From Bryobacterales bacterium KBS 96 (GTDB lineage Bacteria > Acidobacteriota > Terriglobia > Bryobacterales > Bryobacteraceae), in the NCBI GenBank assembly GCA_000381625.1, contig KB906767.1, positions 2,334,629 through 2,398,628 on the forward strand: a stretch of DNA of 64,000 nucleotides, in the 5' to 3' direction. The notes under the pieces are model-generated. The model saw nothing but the letters and a program-made list of their open reading frames with translations, was not told where the DNA came from and searched no databases. The translations under genes were made by a program, and so were the position numbers. Below are positions 26,999 to 36,053 of this stretch, in pieces (the first letter of the stretch is position 1; each line of letters begins with the position of its first letter).

Positions 26999-29121
26999 AA
27001 AACACATTTCTCAAGAACCTCCGAGTCGATCAAGACGCGAACCAAGCCTTCGCCGATCTCAGCAAAATGTTTACGGCTTGGAACAACCTTCCGAGCTCTG
27101 TTACGAGTGCAATCTGGAAGAATGCGGCCAGTATTCCCGGTTTAACGCAGATTCAAACTGTCGCCCAGCAGATTTCGCAAGCAAGCGAGGATTCGATCAG
27201 AACACAACTCGACTCGTTGCTGCAGAAGGTGGATTTTCCCAATAATCCAGTGGTACAGTGGCTTGAGGCAGCGACATCGAAGAGCCTTTTTGAGCTGTAC
27301 GAGAGCGGCCAACTTCAAGCGCTAAGAAACGCCGCCAGCGCGCTTACGTCACTGCTCGATGGCGCCAAGGTCCAGTCGACCTTGGCGAGCCTGAAGACCC
27401 AAGTCGACAAAGTTCTCAGTCTCCCGGCGCTTGAGACTGCTCTGACGAACAAAGATCTGAGCGCCATCGCTATGTGGGTTGTTCAGCAGCTGGCAAAATT
27501 CCTCGGAGTGGACATCTCAAAAATCAATGCCGAGATCGACAAGGTCAACCACGCCATTGAGACTATCCGCAACAAGGCCCAAGAGATTTACACTGCGACA
27601 TGGAAGGCCCTGAATACGACCTATGGCTTTTCCATAAACTATGCATATACCTTGTCAGATACGCAATCTGTACTGATCGATGCTGTTTTTGCGGATGCTG
27701 CTAGGGCCCACCTTGCCGCCGCTCTTGCGGGGGACTTCAGTAAGATCTTGACGGCGCCAGTGGCCGGCGTTACTCTCGGGACCGCTACCCTGACTCACGG
27801 CATTGAGCGTCACACTCACGTCGAAACTCATTTGCCCTGGTGGACCGGCGCATCGGACGATCTCGCCAAAGGTTACGCGACCAGCAAACTCGCGGACGGC
27901 GTGGATGGGCGCGTGCAGTTCTATGAAGCCGGGGCAACCGACACAGTCATCTCGGTCTCAGGCACTCGTCTCAGACGGTTTGCCAGTTGCTCCATCGGCA
28001 TTTCCGGGCAGGCACAAAAGGCAGGAGTCCGTCAGTACAACCTAAAGGCTGTTGATTTTGGCTATTCGTTCGCGATCGCGAAGGCGTCGATGACAAGGTC
28101 GGAATTCGGATATGACTTCGGCGCTGCCGCGGATCAATATTTTCCCAATGCATTCGGTGATGAAAGCCCCGACTCCAACCACGCCGTCTTTAACTCGTGG
28201 GTCGTGGACTGGGATAAGTTTACCGATCACGTTGCTGGTATGCCGGGCGGGGACTCTGTCATTGGCAATACGTGGACGAATCTACAAGTTCGCAGCCGCG
28301 CCGGAAGCGGCACAGATTGGGTCTCCGCTCTCCTGAATGGAACAAAGCCCGACTATATGGCTATGTCTCGCGCCATGCAAACAGCAATTCGGCGGTGGCT
28401 GTTGATTTCCTACGCGGGCGACCCCACTCGTTTCAAGAACATTCCGGGGAAAAACGGGGTCAGTGCGTTTCTGGTCTATACTGCAATGCCCGCAAAGAAT
28501 GGCTACTTCCTGAAGGACTCCGATACGCTGGCGAGCGACCCAACCAGAATTGTCTGGGATGTCCGGGACATCGATCTAGCTACGGCCATGACCACGACGT
28601 TCGCTCCCCAGCCGCTTTCTCTAAATCTGGCGAACATTTATGCCCTCTTGAACGGAATTCCTGCCCTTAAGGGATCGGCCCAATATTACCGTGACGCTGG
28701 GGGTATGATCGCCGACGTAGTGCGTGAGCTTGGCGTCTCCGATCCCTATATAGCGATGCTGCAGAATGAAAAAGCGGCTATCGACGCTGCGCAGTCGGCC
28801 TTTGAAGGTCTCCGCAAAAGCAGTGGGCAGCAACTTCAAAACGCGCTACCAGTGTTGTCGGTCGCTCTCACCGAACTTGTGTCCAGCTTCAATCGCGGGC
28901 TGAGTTCGCTGAGCTTGGACGCGCCCGGCGTTATGCAATCGTTCGCGCCGCTGATATTTCAGCAGGCGGTCGCGGTCATGTTCTCAAGCGCCGCACCGCT
29001 GAGTATTGATGCGTTGCTCGATGTCGCGGTTCTCAAGCCGGACGTGGCACTGCCTGGAAACGATCAGGAGCCGACTATTGACCAGATCTTGATGCGGCAG
29101 CGGATCACAAATTTCTCGTAG
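26974..29121 (+). CDS. Large protein of unknown function (716 residues)
   Basis: The frame encodes 716 residues from ATG 26974, with no ribosome site upstream, so the true 5' end may be lost at the HNH junction. The N-terminal 200 residues are helical and alanine-rich (SLLDGAKVQSTLASLKTQVD, then a coiled-coil-like stretch around KINAEIDKVNHAIETIRNKA). The central part is beta-rich with aromatic residues (HTHVETHLPWWTG, RSEFGYDFGAAADQYFP). The C-terminal third is helical again. No signal peptide or membrane helix is seen. The helix-beta-helix build recalls large secreted toxins or contractile-system effectors, but that is a guess from shape only. Confidence 0.6.
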   Translation: MADIDNSLKNTFLKNLRVDQDANQAFADLSKMFTAWNNLPSSVTSAIWKNAASIPGLTQIQTVAQQISQASEDSIRTQLDSLLQKVDFPNNPVVQWLEAATSKSLFELYESGQLQALRNAASALTSLLDGAKVQSTLASLKTQVDKVLSLPALETALTNKDLSAIAMWVVQQLAKFLGVDISKINAEIDKVNHAIETIRNKAQEIYTATWKALNTTYGFSINYAYTLSDTQSVLIDAVFADAARAHLAAALAGDFSKILTAPVAGVTLGTATLTHGIERHTHVETHLPWWTGASDDLAKGYATSKLADGVDGRVQFYEAGATDTVISVSGTRLRRFASCSIGISGQAQKAGVRQYNLKAVDFGYSFAIAKASMTRSEFGYDFGAAADQYFPNAFGDESPDSNHAVFNSWVVDWDKFTDHVAGMPGGDSVIGNTWTNLQVRSRAGSGTDWVSALLNGTKPDYMAMSRAMQTAIRRWLLISYAGDPTRFKNIPGKNGVSAFLVYTAMPAKNGYFLKDSDTLASDPTRIVWDVRDIDLATAMTTTFAPQPLSLNLANIYALLNGIPALKGSAQYYRDAGGMIADVVRELGVSDPYIAMLQNEKAAIDAAQSAFEGLRKSSGQQLQNALPVLSVALTELVSSFNRGLSSLSLDAPGVMQSFAPLIFQQAVAVMFSSAAPLSIDALLDVAVLKPDVALPGNDQEPTIDQILMRQRITNFS

Positions 29122-29484
29122 TGTGTATCCCGGCTGCGACGACCGTATGTCGCAGCGGCAATTACCGGCGGACTCGGTTCACCACGAAAGTGGAATATTT
29201 AGCAACGAACTCCTTTTCGTTTCACACATCCGACGATTGTTCACGGTGCGCCTAGCAGCACTAGGTCGAGCATCTGATTATTGTGCCGAATTTGCCTCAG
29301 GTTGAGTGCTCGATTGTGAGAACCGTGCTCGTCACTGTTCTATTCAACGGCCTTTGTAATCGGCATGTGCGAGAAGGGAGCAGTTTTAGATCGCGCCGTA
29401 ATGACTCCACTCGAAAACTATTCTGGGCTCCGACAGTTGAGTGCGGTTATCGTAATCTGGTCAAATTTCCGCCTGCCATCCCAA
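29122..29484. other. Intergenic region, nothing recognised
   Basis: The gap lies between two converging genes. I see no coding frame with a plausible product and no strong hairpin with a T-run. Confidence 0.4.
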
Positions 29485-30267
29485 TCAGGGAACACGTCTT
29501 TGCCATACACCCTGCAAAACCGCCTGCGCCTTTTCCATGGGCAAATCTCTCCCCGACGTCAGGGCACCAATCGTGTTGGCCTGTTCCGTGTGTGGCTCAA
29601 CACCGCCACCCTCGATCAACTGGTCCTTACCTGTGTACCAAGCCGTAATCGGGATTCGAAGCCGATAATCTGAACCTACGTGAAAATTAGCGGCACCGAG
29701 GACCTCTCCCGGAGTTCGCGTCCCAACCACGTGTGCTACTTCTTCGTTTCGAGCAAAGGCGGCAATCATTTCGGCGGCGCTTCTTGTGTATTCGTTCACT
29801 AAAAGCACAATGCGGCCGTGAAAGCGTTTCGCACCAAGACCCTCCGTAAACAGACGGAAAGAGCGATCCCGATTTACAAGCTTGAATCGGATTGCAAGCG
29901 GCAGTAGCTCTAGTTTGCTGCCGGGCAGCCGGCGGATTGCTGGTAATTCGGATGCACTCTTCTTGCGATCGCGGCCGAGGCGGGTGAGACTGTATCCGAT
30001 GAGCCGACGATCAGGAACAAGTAGGCTCATCAGCCGGACCGAAGATAGACCTCCACCGCAATTCGCCCGCAGGTCAAGAATGAGCCGGTCACATTGCTTG
30101 TCGTCGAAAACCGCGAGGGCACTTCCTAGATCGCGGAGCAAGTCAAATCCAACAGCACCGGGAAAGGATGTCACCTTGAGGACGGCGATTCCATCTTTGA
30201 CTGAGTAGGTTAGTGGCTTAGCCTCAGCGGCAGCCTTCGTCGCTGCCAGTGGCGTTGAGTTTTCCAA
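29485..30267 (-). pseudogene. Truncated S41-family (tail-specific protease) peptidase
   Basis: The 260-residue frame covers the catalytic domain of an S41 peptidase: RLILDLRANCGGGLSSVRLM, then the nucleophile region NEYTRSAAEMIAAFA and the C-terminal VEPH segment. The usual N-terminal region and PDZ domain are missing. The frame stays open upstream to a stop near 30330 without an ATG, and TTG 30267 has no ribosome site. The residue corresponding to the general-base lysine (GxxTxGK) is a glutamate here (GTRTPGE), which occurs in some relatives but could also mean inactivity. I read it as a 5'-truncated gene. Confidence 0.6.
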
Positions 30268-30299
30268 GGCATCAGGAAATCTATCCCGATGGCCAGGAC

Positions 30300-30961
30300 C
30301 TGTTTGAACAGGAGAACGGGGGCGCCGCTCTCCTGTGACTCATCGGAATGAGTTTCCGGCAGAGTATTCCTTGGCGGGTTGCTCTCCAGCAGAGCCCACC
30401 TCCGCTTCCTCTGCCGTCGTCATTCTGAACCAGAAACCAACCCGTTCGCCAGTATTTTCCAGCGAACGGCAACTGTTCCCTCATCCGGCTGTCTCATTTC
30501 ACCGCGCACAGCCGTTCCGCGTCGTTCTACGTCTTGTTCCCGGTTTGTTCTACGTCAAGTGTTTGGAGATAAAGAATGTTCCACGTGTTCTACGTCTTTT
30601 CGCGCGCACGCATGTACGGGTGCAAGCGCCGAGTATTTTCTCTATATGCGCGTATATAGAACCCGGAACACGTAGAACACGTGGAACAAAGAATGTTTTC
30701 AACAGATTAGATTGTTCCGTGTCTTCTGAAGACGTAGAACAGGCCTGGAACAAAGTGTGGACTGCGCGTTTGTTTTGTTGCTATGGCTAGGCTCGTAGAT
30801 CTTACTATCCAGAAAAAGGTCACAGAGCAAGCCCACATCCGCGCACTCGGGCGAAAGCATCGGAAGATTAACGAGAAAATCAGTGCGTCGGGTGGAAAGC
30901 CCGCTACGCGCCGGGAATTGGCGCGGGCGACATCGTAGCGCCGCGCGGGCGGGAGCATAAT
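30300..30961. repeat. Repeat-rich intergenic block with GTTCTACGT motifs
   Basis: The block holds many copies of GTTCTACGT or GTTCCACGT on both strands between 30514 and 30740. A perfect 18-bp inverted repeat (GTTCCACGTGTTCTACGT at 30578-30595 and its complement at 30670-30687) encloses 74 bases. AAAGAATGTT recurs beside both arms. The first 71 bases (30514-30584) are repeated at 46466-46536. No protein-coding gene is clear apart from one tiny frame at 30783. Confidence 0.75.
30783..30938 (+). CDS. Possible small basic protein (51 residues)
   Basis: An ATG-started frame encodes 51 residues, very basic and probably helical (VTEQAHIRALGRKHRKINEK). No ribosome site or known family is visible. 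It lies just after the repeat block and converges on the nucleotidyltransferase gene. It may be spurious. Confidence 0.25.
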   Translation: MARLVDLTIQKKVTEQAHIRALGRKHRKINEKISASGGKPATRRELARATS

Positions 30962-32761
30962 CTACGCGGCTGCAGAAACTTGGTCCCTGAGTGCCTGGCG
31001 AGCACGGGTTATCTCCGTACACGCATCACTCTGCCCTAAATCAATCAAAGTCTCAAGAATGATCGGTGTAGTTTCCGGGATGTATGTTGCCACTGACTGG
31101 AAGGCTTTGACCGCGTTTGGGGATATCGGATTGTGGCGACTCGCCGTATTCACTTCACTCATGTGCACCTCTTCGAGTCGCTCCGCGAAGGCCCCCAGCA
31201 GCAGTGAGGCCTCGGTCATGGTTGGGTCAACCTGCCGGGCGTGACCAATATCGAAACAGAAGCGCGCATCCGGCAGAGCATCGAAAATCGTCCTCATCTC
31301 GGAAACAGTTCTTCCGATTGGTTTCCGCTTATCCATGTTCTCGATGACAAGTTTTTCACCGAGTTGCCTCCACGCATTTGGCGTGTAGATCGTGTCCGGG
31401 TGAACCACGATCGGAAAACCCGAGCGACCGAGCGCCATCAAACGCTCTAGCACCCAACTTTCGGCTTCCAGTGAGATACGGCTCGGCGCATGGACAGACA
31501 CAAATTCGAACCGGCAGAGATCAAGTCTAGGCAGTGCAACACAAAGCGGTTCGAGTTCGGATATGCGAAGGGCCGACAGTTCTACTACTCGAATATCCAG
31601 CGAATCTAAGAGATTCAGAGCTCGTTGAAAATCGCCGCGAGCCAAAGCGCCGGTTGAAAATCCAATGGGTCGCATTAAATAAAAGAGTCCGTAGGTCATT
31701 GTGAGGTCTCTTAGGCCTTCATTATCGCCCACGAACAGCGAAACCAAACCCTTATGAAATAGACGGCTCACCGCCCGCACCTCTTCCCAGACTCGAGAAT
31801 TTCGCAGATCTTCATGATTCTGAGCCCGTTCAAGCTCTGAACGCTTGGCTTCATCATCGAGAATAGCCAGGAATTGATCGTATGGATCGAAGATCGATCG
31901 AATTGTGTCATCCCGCACAGCCTGCAACAAACACGCTTTTGCGACAATGTCGAGCGGCGTGAGCGAGAGCTGCTGCTCTATGTATTCTATCAGCGACGAT
32001 AGATCTCTTGCCGGCGCTTGCAGCCGTCGCCGCGCGTCTTCGGCAGCAGGGTCGAGATGACAAAAGAAGCAATGCAACAGCCCAGCAGCAAACACAAGTT
32101 TGCGTGACATTCTGAGTTTTGCATTCCGAAGTGCCCATTTCTTGTCGTTCTCCGCGCGTTGCTTGTAGACGAAATCGACGGTCACGGTCCTCCAATAGCG
32201 AGTCAAATCGTTCAGGAGAAAACGTGGAATCCGTACGTCTCCGCTGGAGTATCGTAGCCCTCTGTCATCTTCCAGGTAACGTCGGAGGATCTGGCGCCGG
32301 ACCCGGTCGTAAGCCTCACGTCCGCCGATTGGTAGCGACTCCAACAGCAGAAGAACACGGCGGGTCGTATTCGAATTAAGATCGTCCTCGCCGCCGATGT
32401 TGTGGACGAGATCGTGGCTGCCCACCATTTTTCCAAAGATGCCACTCCTCCCCGGCTCAATGTACTTCGCCTTGGAGAGCGTCTTTTCAATCTCGCGTTC
32501 CTGTTCTTTGTGTTCGGGGATCGACTGCCCGTCAATCAGTAGAATCCAATCCAGATCGCTGCTGGAGATGACCTCTTGCCTGGCAACTGAACCAAATATC
32601 GCCAGCGTTGTATCCGGTGAATCACGCGTCCGAAACAGATCAAATAGATGATTACGGCGCAAGAGCGTGTTTTGCCGGGCCTTGCGGATCGCTGGCCAAT
32701 CGGAACCGATCCGGCTCCGCATTATGTCAAGCGGCGAAGTGGGGCTATTCAAATCAGACAT
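30962..32761 (-). CDS. Nucleotidyltransferase fused to a xylose-isomerase-like TIM barrel
   Basis: The 599-residue protein joins two enzyme folds. Residues about 45-100 carry a nucleotidyltransferase signature, FGSVARQEVISSSDLDW, with the GS motif and the DxD metal site. A helical middle follows. From about residue 400 the sequence looks like an AP-endonuclease-2/sugar-phosphate-isomerase TIM barrel: VSVHAPSR, VVHPD, LVIENMD, FCFDIGHA, EEVHMSEV and ILETLID provide the usual histidine, glutamate and aspartate metal ligands. Both active sites look complete. I do not know this fusion. It might modify a sugar or nucleotide and process the product in one protein. It stands alone on its strand, next to a remnant of a paralogue. 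Confidence 0.75.
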   Translation of the reverse strand: MSDLNSPTSPLDIMRSRIGSDWPAIRKARQNTLLRRNHLFDLFRTRDSPDTTLAIFGSVARQEVISSSDLDWILLIDGQSIPEHKEQEREIEKTLSKAKYIEPGRSGIFGKMVGSHDLVHNIGGEDDLNSNTTRRVLLLLESLPIGGREAYDRVRRQILRRYLEDDRGLRYSSGDVRIPRFLLNDLTRYWRTVTVDFVYKQRAENDKKWALRNAKLRMSRKLVFAAGLLHCFFCHLDPAAEDARRRLQAPARDLSSLIEYIEQQLSLTPLDIVAKACLLQAVRDDTIRSIFDPYDQFLAILDDEAKRSELERAQNHEDLRNSRVWEEVRAVSRLFHKGLVSLFVGDNEGLRDLTMTYGLFYLMRPIGFSTGALARGDFQRALNLLDSLDIRVVELSALRISELEPLCVALPRLDLCRFEFVSVHAPSRISLEAESWVLERLMALGRSGFPIVVHPDTIYTPNAWRQLGEKLVIENMDKRKPIGRTVSEMRTIFDALPDARFCFDIGHARQVDPTMTEASLLLGAFAERLEEVHMSEVNTASRHNPISPNAVKAFQSVATYIPETTPIILETLIDLGQSDACTEITRARQALRDQVSAAA

Positions 32762-32824
32762 TCAGACTGGATTTCCTATGTTACGACGGGGATCGCAAAC
32801 TTTTCAGTCCGAGCAGTCCCGCTT

Positions 32825-32900
32825 AAGCTCCGAACGTTTGGCTTCATTATCAAGAAGGGCCAGGAATTGATCGTATGAATCGAAAATCGACCGAATTGTA
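32825..32900 (-). pseudogene. Remnant of a paralogue of the nucleotidyltransferase fusion
   Basis: About 75 bases match 31832-31906 inside the preceding gene with scattered differences. Translated on the minus strand they give IRSIFDSYDQFLALLDNEAK, close to IRSIFDPYDQFLAILDDEAK of the intact gene. Nothing else of the second copy is left. It shows that the fusion was once duplicated in tandem or recombined here. Confidence 0.7.
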
Positions 32901-32946
32901 GAATACGTGTCTAGACGTTTATCCACCGACGGACAAGGAAAGCTAA

Positions 32947-33213
32947 ATGCAAGAACAAGCTGTTCGCTGGAATATCAAGGTCTCAAGGGAAACCGACCTC
33001 TCGCTACGCACTTTTTTGGGTGCCCAGGGTATGAAAAAAGGGGACCTCTCCAAATTCATCGAAGAGGCCGTCCGGTGGCGTGTGTTTCATCGCACCGTTC
33101 AAGACATCAAAGCCCGGAATGCCAAGGCCAACCCGGAGGAGTTGCAGCGCATCATTGACGAAGCCGTCCGAGAGGTCCGCACGAAACGCCGTATCAAGAA
33201 GAAGCGCTTATAG
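32947..33213 (+). CDS. Ribbon-helix-helix antitoxin (XACb0070-like)
   Basis: This 88-residue protein resembles XACb0070-type ribbon-helix-helix antitoxins: RWNIKVSRETDLSLRTFLG is the strand and first helix, GDLSKFIEEAVRWRVF the second helix, and the C-terminal tail is basic (TKRRIKKKRL). AAGGAAAG precedes the ATG. Six bases after its stop begins the PIN toxin gene that has been split by an insertion element, so this is an antitoxin left without its toxin. Confidence 0.8.
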   Translation: MQEQAVRWNIKVSRETDLSLRTFLGAQGMKKGDLSKFIEEAVRWRVFHRTVQDIKARNAKANPEELQRIIDEAVREVRTKRRIKKKRL

Positions 33214-33219
33214 CGCCTA

Positions 33220-33261
33220 ATGCGGGTGGTGCTTGATGCGAACATCCTGATCTCCGCTTTG
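33220..33261 (+). pseudogene. 5' end of PIN toxin gene split by IS21 element
   Basis: MRVVLDANILISAL is the first strand of a PIN domain, including its first catalytic aspartate. The frame is then interrupted by the insertion element. Joining it to the sequence after 39887, with one copy of the CTTTG target, restores ISALISLAGNPAIMIIY in frame. The rest of the gene is at 39888-40269. Confidence 0.85.
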
Positions 33262-33622
33262 TGGGGATTCCGGCGAAGCTGAACGCCGATTCCGAAACGA
33301 AGCCGAACGGCATTCCGGGATGATCCCGAACACCCGGAGCGTAGCGAAGCTGACAACCCGATTGTGCGGGAAAGTGTTCGGCTTCGTCAAGCAAAACTAT
33401 CCGGAGCGCAGCGAACGAACAGCGCCGCAAGCGAGGAAAGGGGCGTGGGGAAAGGACGGCACGTCCTGTCCCCGCCTCAGCACGCAGCAACCCGGAGCGC
33501 GAAGAGCGCTCCGCACACCGCCGCTAACTCAAGTTTCCGACCAACGGAGTTATTGAGCGGCTGGCTCCAGCGTTTCAGGAAAGTTTCTTCCCTGACACGA
33601 CGCAAAGGCGCGATGATGTTTC
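33262..33622. repeat. Left end of IS21 element with terminal repeats
   Basis: After the terminus, units of the form ATTCCGN(6-9)GCCGAAC recur, for example at 33268, 33289 and 33314. These are likely transposase-binding sites. Beyond about 33350 the sequence has no gene up to the passenger frame at 33626. Confidence 0.6.
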
Positions 33623-33625
33623 TTG

Positions 33626-33871
33626 ATGGAAGCTTTCATTGCGAAGTGGGATGTGTTGAGACTTGTTGTGCATGCTGCTGACGGCGGTTGGCGCGTGTAC
33701 GCGTTGGAGACAGATTTTCCAGAGCCTGAGCAGCACACGGTTAGGGGTATGCTCTATCCGACGCTCGACGCGGCCAAGAAAGCAGCGCTCGAGACGGCTA
33801 CCGAACTTCTGGGCTGGGGGATTGCGCCGAGCGATCTCGAATGGAAAGCAGTGTCCGGGCCGCTGCCTTGA
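33626..33871 (+). CDS. Small passenger protein of the IS21 element, unknown
   Basis: The 81-residue protein (MEAFIAKWDVLRLVVHAADG to WKAVSGPLP) has a mixed alpha-beta pattern with no membrane segment. It lies between the left end and istB, on the opposite strand to the transposase genes, where IS21 elements normally carry nothing. An alternative TTG start is three bases upstream. I do not recognise it. Confidence 0.45.
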   Translation: MEAFIAKWDVLRLVVHAADGGWRVYALETDFPEPEQHTVRGMLYPTLDAAKKAALETATELLGWGIAPSDLEWKAVSGPLP

Positions 33872-33973
33872 GCTGTCATTGCTAGTGAATCACAGTTCGG
33901 AATCAGTCCTTGGTCACAAAGACAATCGGAAACTGTTCAATCCGGCAGTGGCTTTCCCCGTACGGGATGCCCT

Positions 33974-34723
33974 TTATGCATTGCTCTTCCCCCGGTTCTT
34001 GCGCATTGAATCGCCGCGCATCTCGATGCGATGGGCGTTGTGGACCAGCCGGTCGAGGATACCATCGGCCAGCGTCGGGTCGCCGATCTGTTCGTGCCAG
34101 CGTGACACAGGGAGTTGCGAAGTCAGGATCGTCGAGCGCACCTGATATCGATCCTCACAGATCTCCCAGAAGTCGCGGCGCTCGGATTCTGACAATGGAG
34201 CCATGGCCCAGTCATCGATTACCAGGACATCGATGCGGCTGAGTCGCGCCAGCAAACTGCGCATGCTGCCGTCGGCGCGGGCCATCGCGAGATCACGAAA
34301 CAGCGACTGGGCTCGCGTGTATAAGGCCGAATAACCATCGCGGCACGCCTTCTGTGCGAGCGCGCAGGCAACAAAGCTCTTACCCACTCCTGTTGGTCCC
34401 AACACGAAGATGTTTTCGTGCGTTCCGACCCAGGCGGACTGTTGCGTCAGGGAACGGATGACGCTCTTATCTAGGCCACGAGCAGTGCGATAGTCAATCT
34501 CTTCAACGCAGGCGTTCGGTGTCCGTAACTTCGCATTTTTCAACCGCCGTCCGAGTGCCTGGTTCTCTCGCCAGTTCCATTGCTGATCCACTAACAGCCC
34601 GAACCGTTTTAGGAAGCTCAGCTCGCGAGCCGTCGGATCTTGCTCCTGCGCCTTCAGCGCCTCGACCATTCCGAGAAGGCGCATCCCCGCCAGTTTTTCG
34701 ATCATAGGTTGTTTAAGCATCAC
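33974..34723 (-). CDS. istB: IS21 helper ATPase IstB
   Basis: This 249-residue AAA+ ATPase assists the IstA transposase in target selection. Walker A is FVLGPTGVGKS near residue 110 and Walker B is VLVIDDWAM near 170. The N-terminal helical region (MLKQPMIEKLAGMRLLGM) and the C-terminal arginine-rich tail are typical. The frame is complete. It lies seven bases after the istA stop. Confidence 0.93.
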   Translation of the reverse strand: MMLKQPMIEKLAGMRLLGMVEALKAQEQDPTARELSFLKRFGLLVDQQWNWRENQALGRRLKNAKLRTPNACVEEIDYRTARGLDKSVIRSLTQQSAWVGTHENIFVLGPTGVGKSFVACALAQKACRDGYSALYTRAQSLFRDLAMARADGSMRSLLARLSRIDVLVIDDWAMAPLSESERRDFWEICEDRYQVRSTILTSQLPVSRWHEQIGDPTLADGILDRLVHNAHRIEMRGDSMRKNRGKSNA

Positions 34724-34730
34724 CGTCTCC

Positions 34731-35510
34731 TCACTCGAAGTACTCTGCGCCGCGAATGTTGTCGTGCGGTAGCGATGGCGGCGACGCCGGCGGAGTGTTC
34801 GCAGGAATCACGTCGAGCGAGTTCTTCAGGATCGACTTGACACTTTGATAGCGGCATGCTCCACTAAGCAACGCCCGTTCCGGCGCGGCTTCCACCCGGG
34901 CCGGTGAGTACTGATCGGCGAGCCGAATGATGCCCAGGCAAGATCGGCAGCCCATTTCAGGGTGTGGCTTGTCGGCGAGAATCCGCTCGAACAGACACGC
35001 CGTGTGTGGACCAATGGTCTGTGCCCAATGCACCATCCGCGACGGTGTCCATTCCAGATGCGCCTGATGGGAACGCGGACGATGATCGGCAATGGTGACG
35101 GCGTGCCCATGGCCGCGTGGACGCAAGTGCGACGCTACGCGCTGGCTCTTATGAAAGATCTCGATGGTCGTTGGCGTCGCACGTACTTCCACCAGTTCTT
35201 GAACCAGGTTGTAAGGCACGCTGTAGTAGTTCGTGTCGAAGGAAATGTGATAGTCGATGTTGACTCGTGCACGAGACCATTCGCTCAGGTCGAAACGCTC
35301 GGCAGGCAGCGGGCTCAACGCGGGCTTGTCCACCGCCGTGAACTGCGTCGTTCTCGAACCTTCGCGTTTGCGGAAAGGCCGCCGGTTGATGCGGTCGCGC
35401 AGTTCCCGGATCGCTTGGTTCAACTCTTCGATGGAGAAAAACTTTCGATTCCGCAACGCGGCGATAATCCAACGTTCCGCCAGCAGCACACCGGATTCCA
35501 CTTTGGCCTT
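34731..35510 (-). pseudogene. istA: IstA transposase, C-terminal part (split)
   Basis: The frame begins at AAG GCC AAA GTG GAA, encoding KAKVE with the third catalytic acidic residue, followed by [20 protein letters not shown] and the IstA C-terminal beta domain ([16 protein letters not shown]). The upstream residues in the same frame belong to the inserted element. Joined to the N-terminal part at 38887-39632 it gives an IstA of about 507 residues, the normal length. Confidence 0.88.
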
Positions 35511-35536
35511 GCCAAAAGTCGTCGAATGCAGGTTGT

Positions 35537-35827
35537 GTGGGAAGCACGGCGGGACGATTCCGGATAACCCATCCCTTTCATCCACTTCGTGGAGCCGAGT
35601 TCGAACTGGTAACACGAAAGCTTACCTGGGGTGAGGATCGAGTTTTCTACTACGGTCCAAGCGGGAAGCTCAAGTCCTTGTTAACGAGTGTGACGGACGT
35701 GGCGTCGGTAGACGCCTTTGATCGCATGTCCGCCGGCCGATCGGCGTTTCGTGTGGACGATCTTTTGGAGTTGAGACGCCTTTTCGACAGCCGCTGGCAA
35801 GCCGTCGATGGAGCCAAGGGTGTGTAA
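35537..35827 (+). CDS. DUF5372-family protein of the serine-recombinase element
   Basis: The 96-residue protein has the pattern [20 protein letters not shown], then [18 protein letters not shown] and [19 protein letters not shown], which I recognise as DUF5372. The family is commonly found next to recombinase and helix-turn-helix genes. The start is a GTG at 35537 close to the left edge of the element. The molecular role is unknown; a small beta-barrel fold is likely. Confidence 0.65.
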   Translation: MGSTAGRFRITHPFHPLRGAEFELVTRKLTWGEDRVFYYGPSGKLKSLLTSVTDVASVDAFDRMSAGRSAFRVDDLLELRRLFDSRWQAVDGAKGV

Positions 35828-35994
35828 AGTAAATATCGCCGCTACTGACAGAAGAACTTTGCCGCATGGTGGATATGCTGACCGGTGGCATGACAAGCGT
35901 GGCTGGCAACTCCAAGGCTGGTGTACTGTTGCAAGATATACAGTGAAAGCGAGCGAGAGAGGGACTTCGAAGATTGATTCACCTGAGGTTTCGC

Positions 35995-36024
35995 TTGACT
36001 GGATATGCAAATGAGGCATAATAA
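35995..36024 (+). promoter_or_regulatory. Likely sigma-70 promoter before HTH gene
   Basis: TTGACT (35995-36000) is followed at 16-18 bases by CATAATAA, which contains -10-like hexamers. The helix-turn-helix gene begins 30 bases further on, so this probably drives the three-gene recombinase operon. Confidence 0.45.
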
Positions 36025-36053
36025 TACTTACATACTTCCCGACGAGAAATCGG

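Noticed and set aside
30514-30760. CRISPR array
   Set aside because: The repeated motif is short, occurs in both orientations at irregular spacing and there are no uniform spacers or cas genes.
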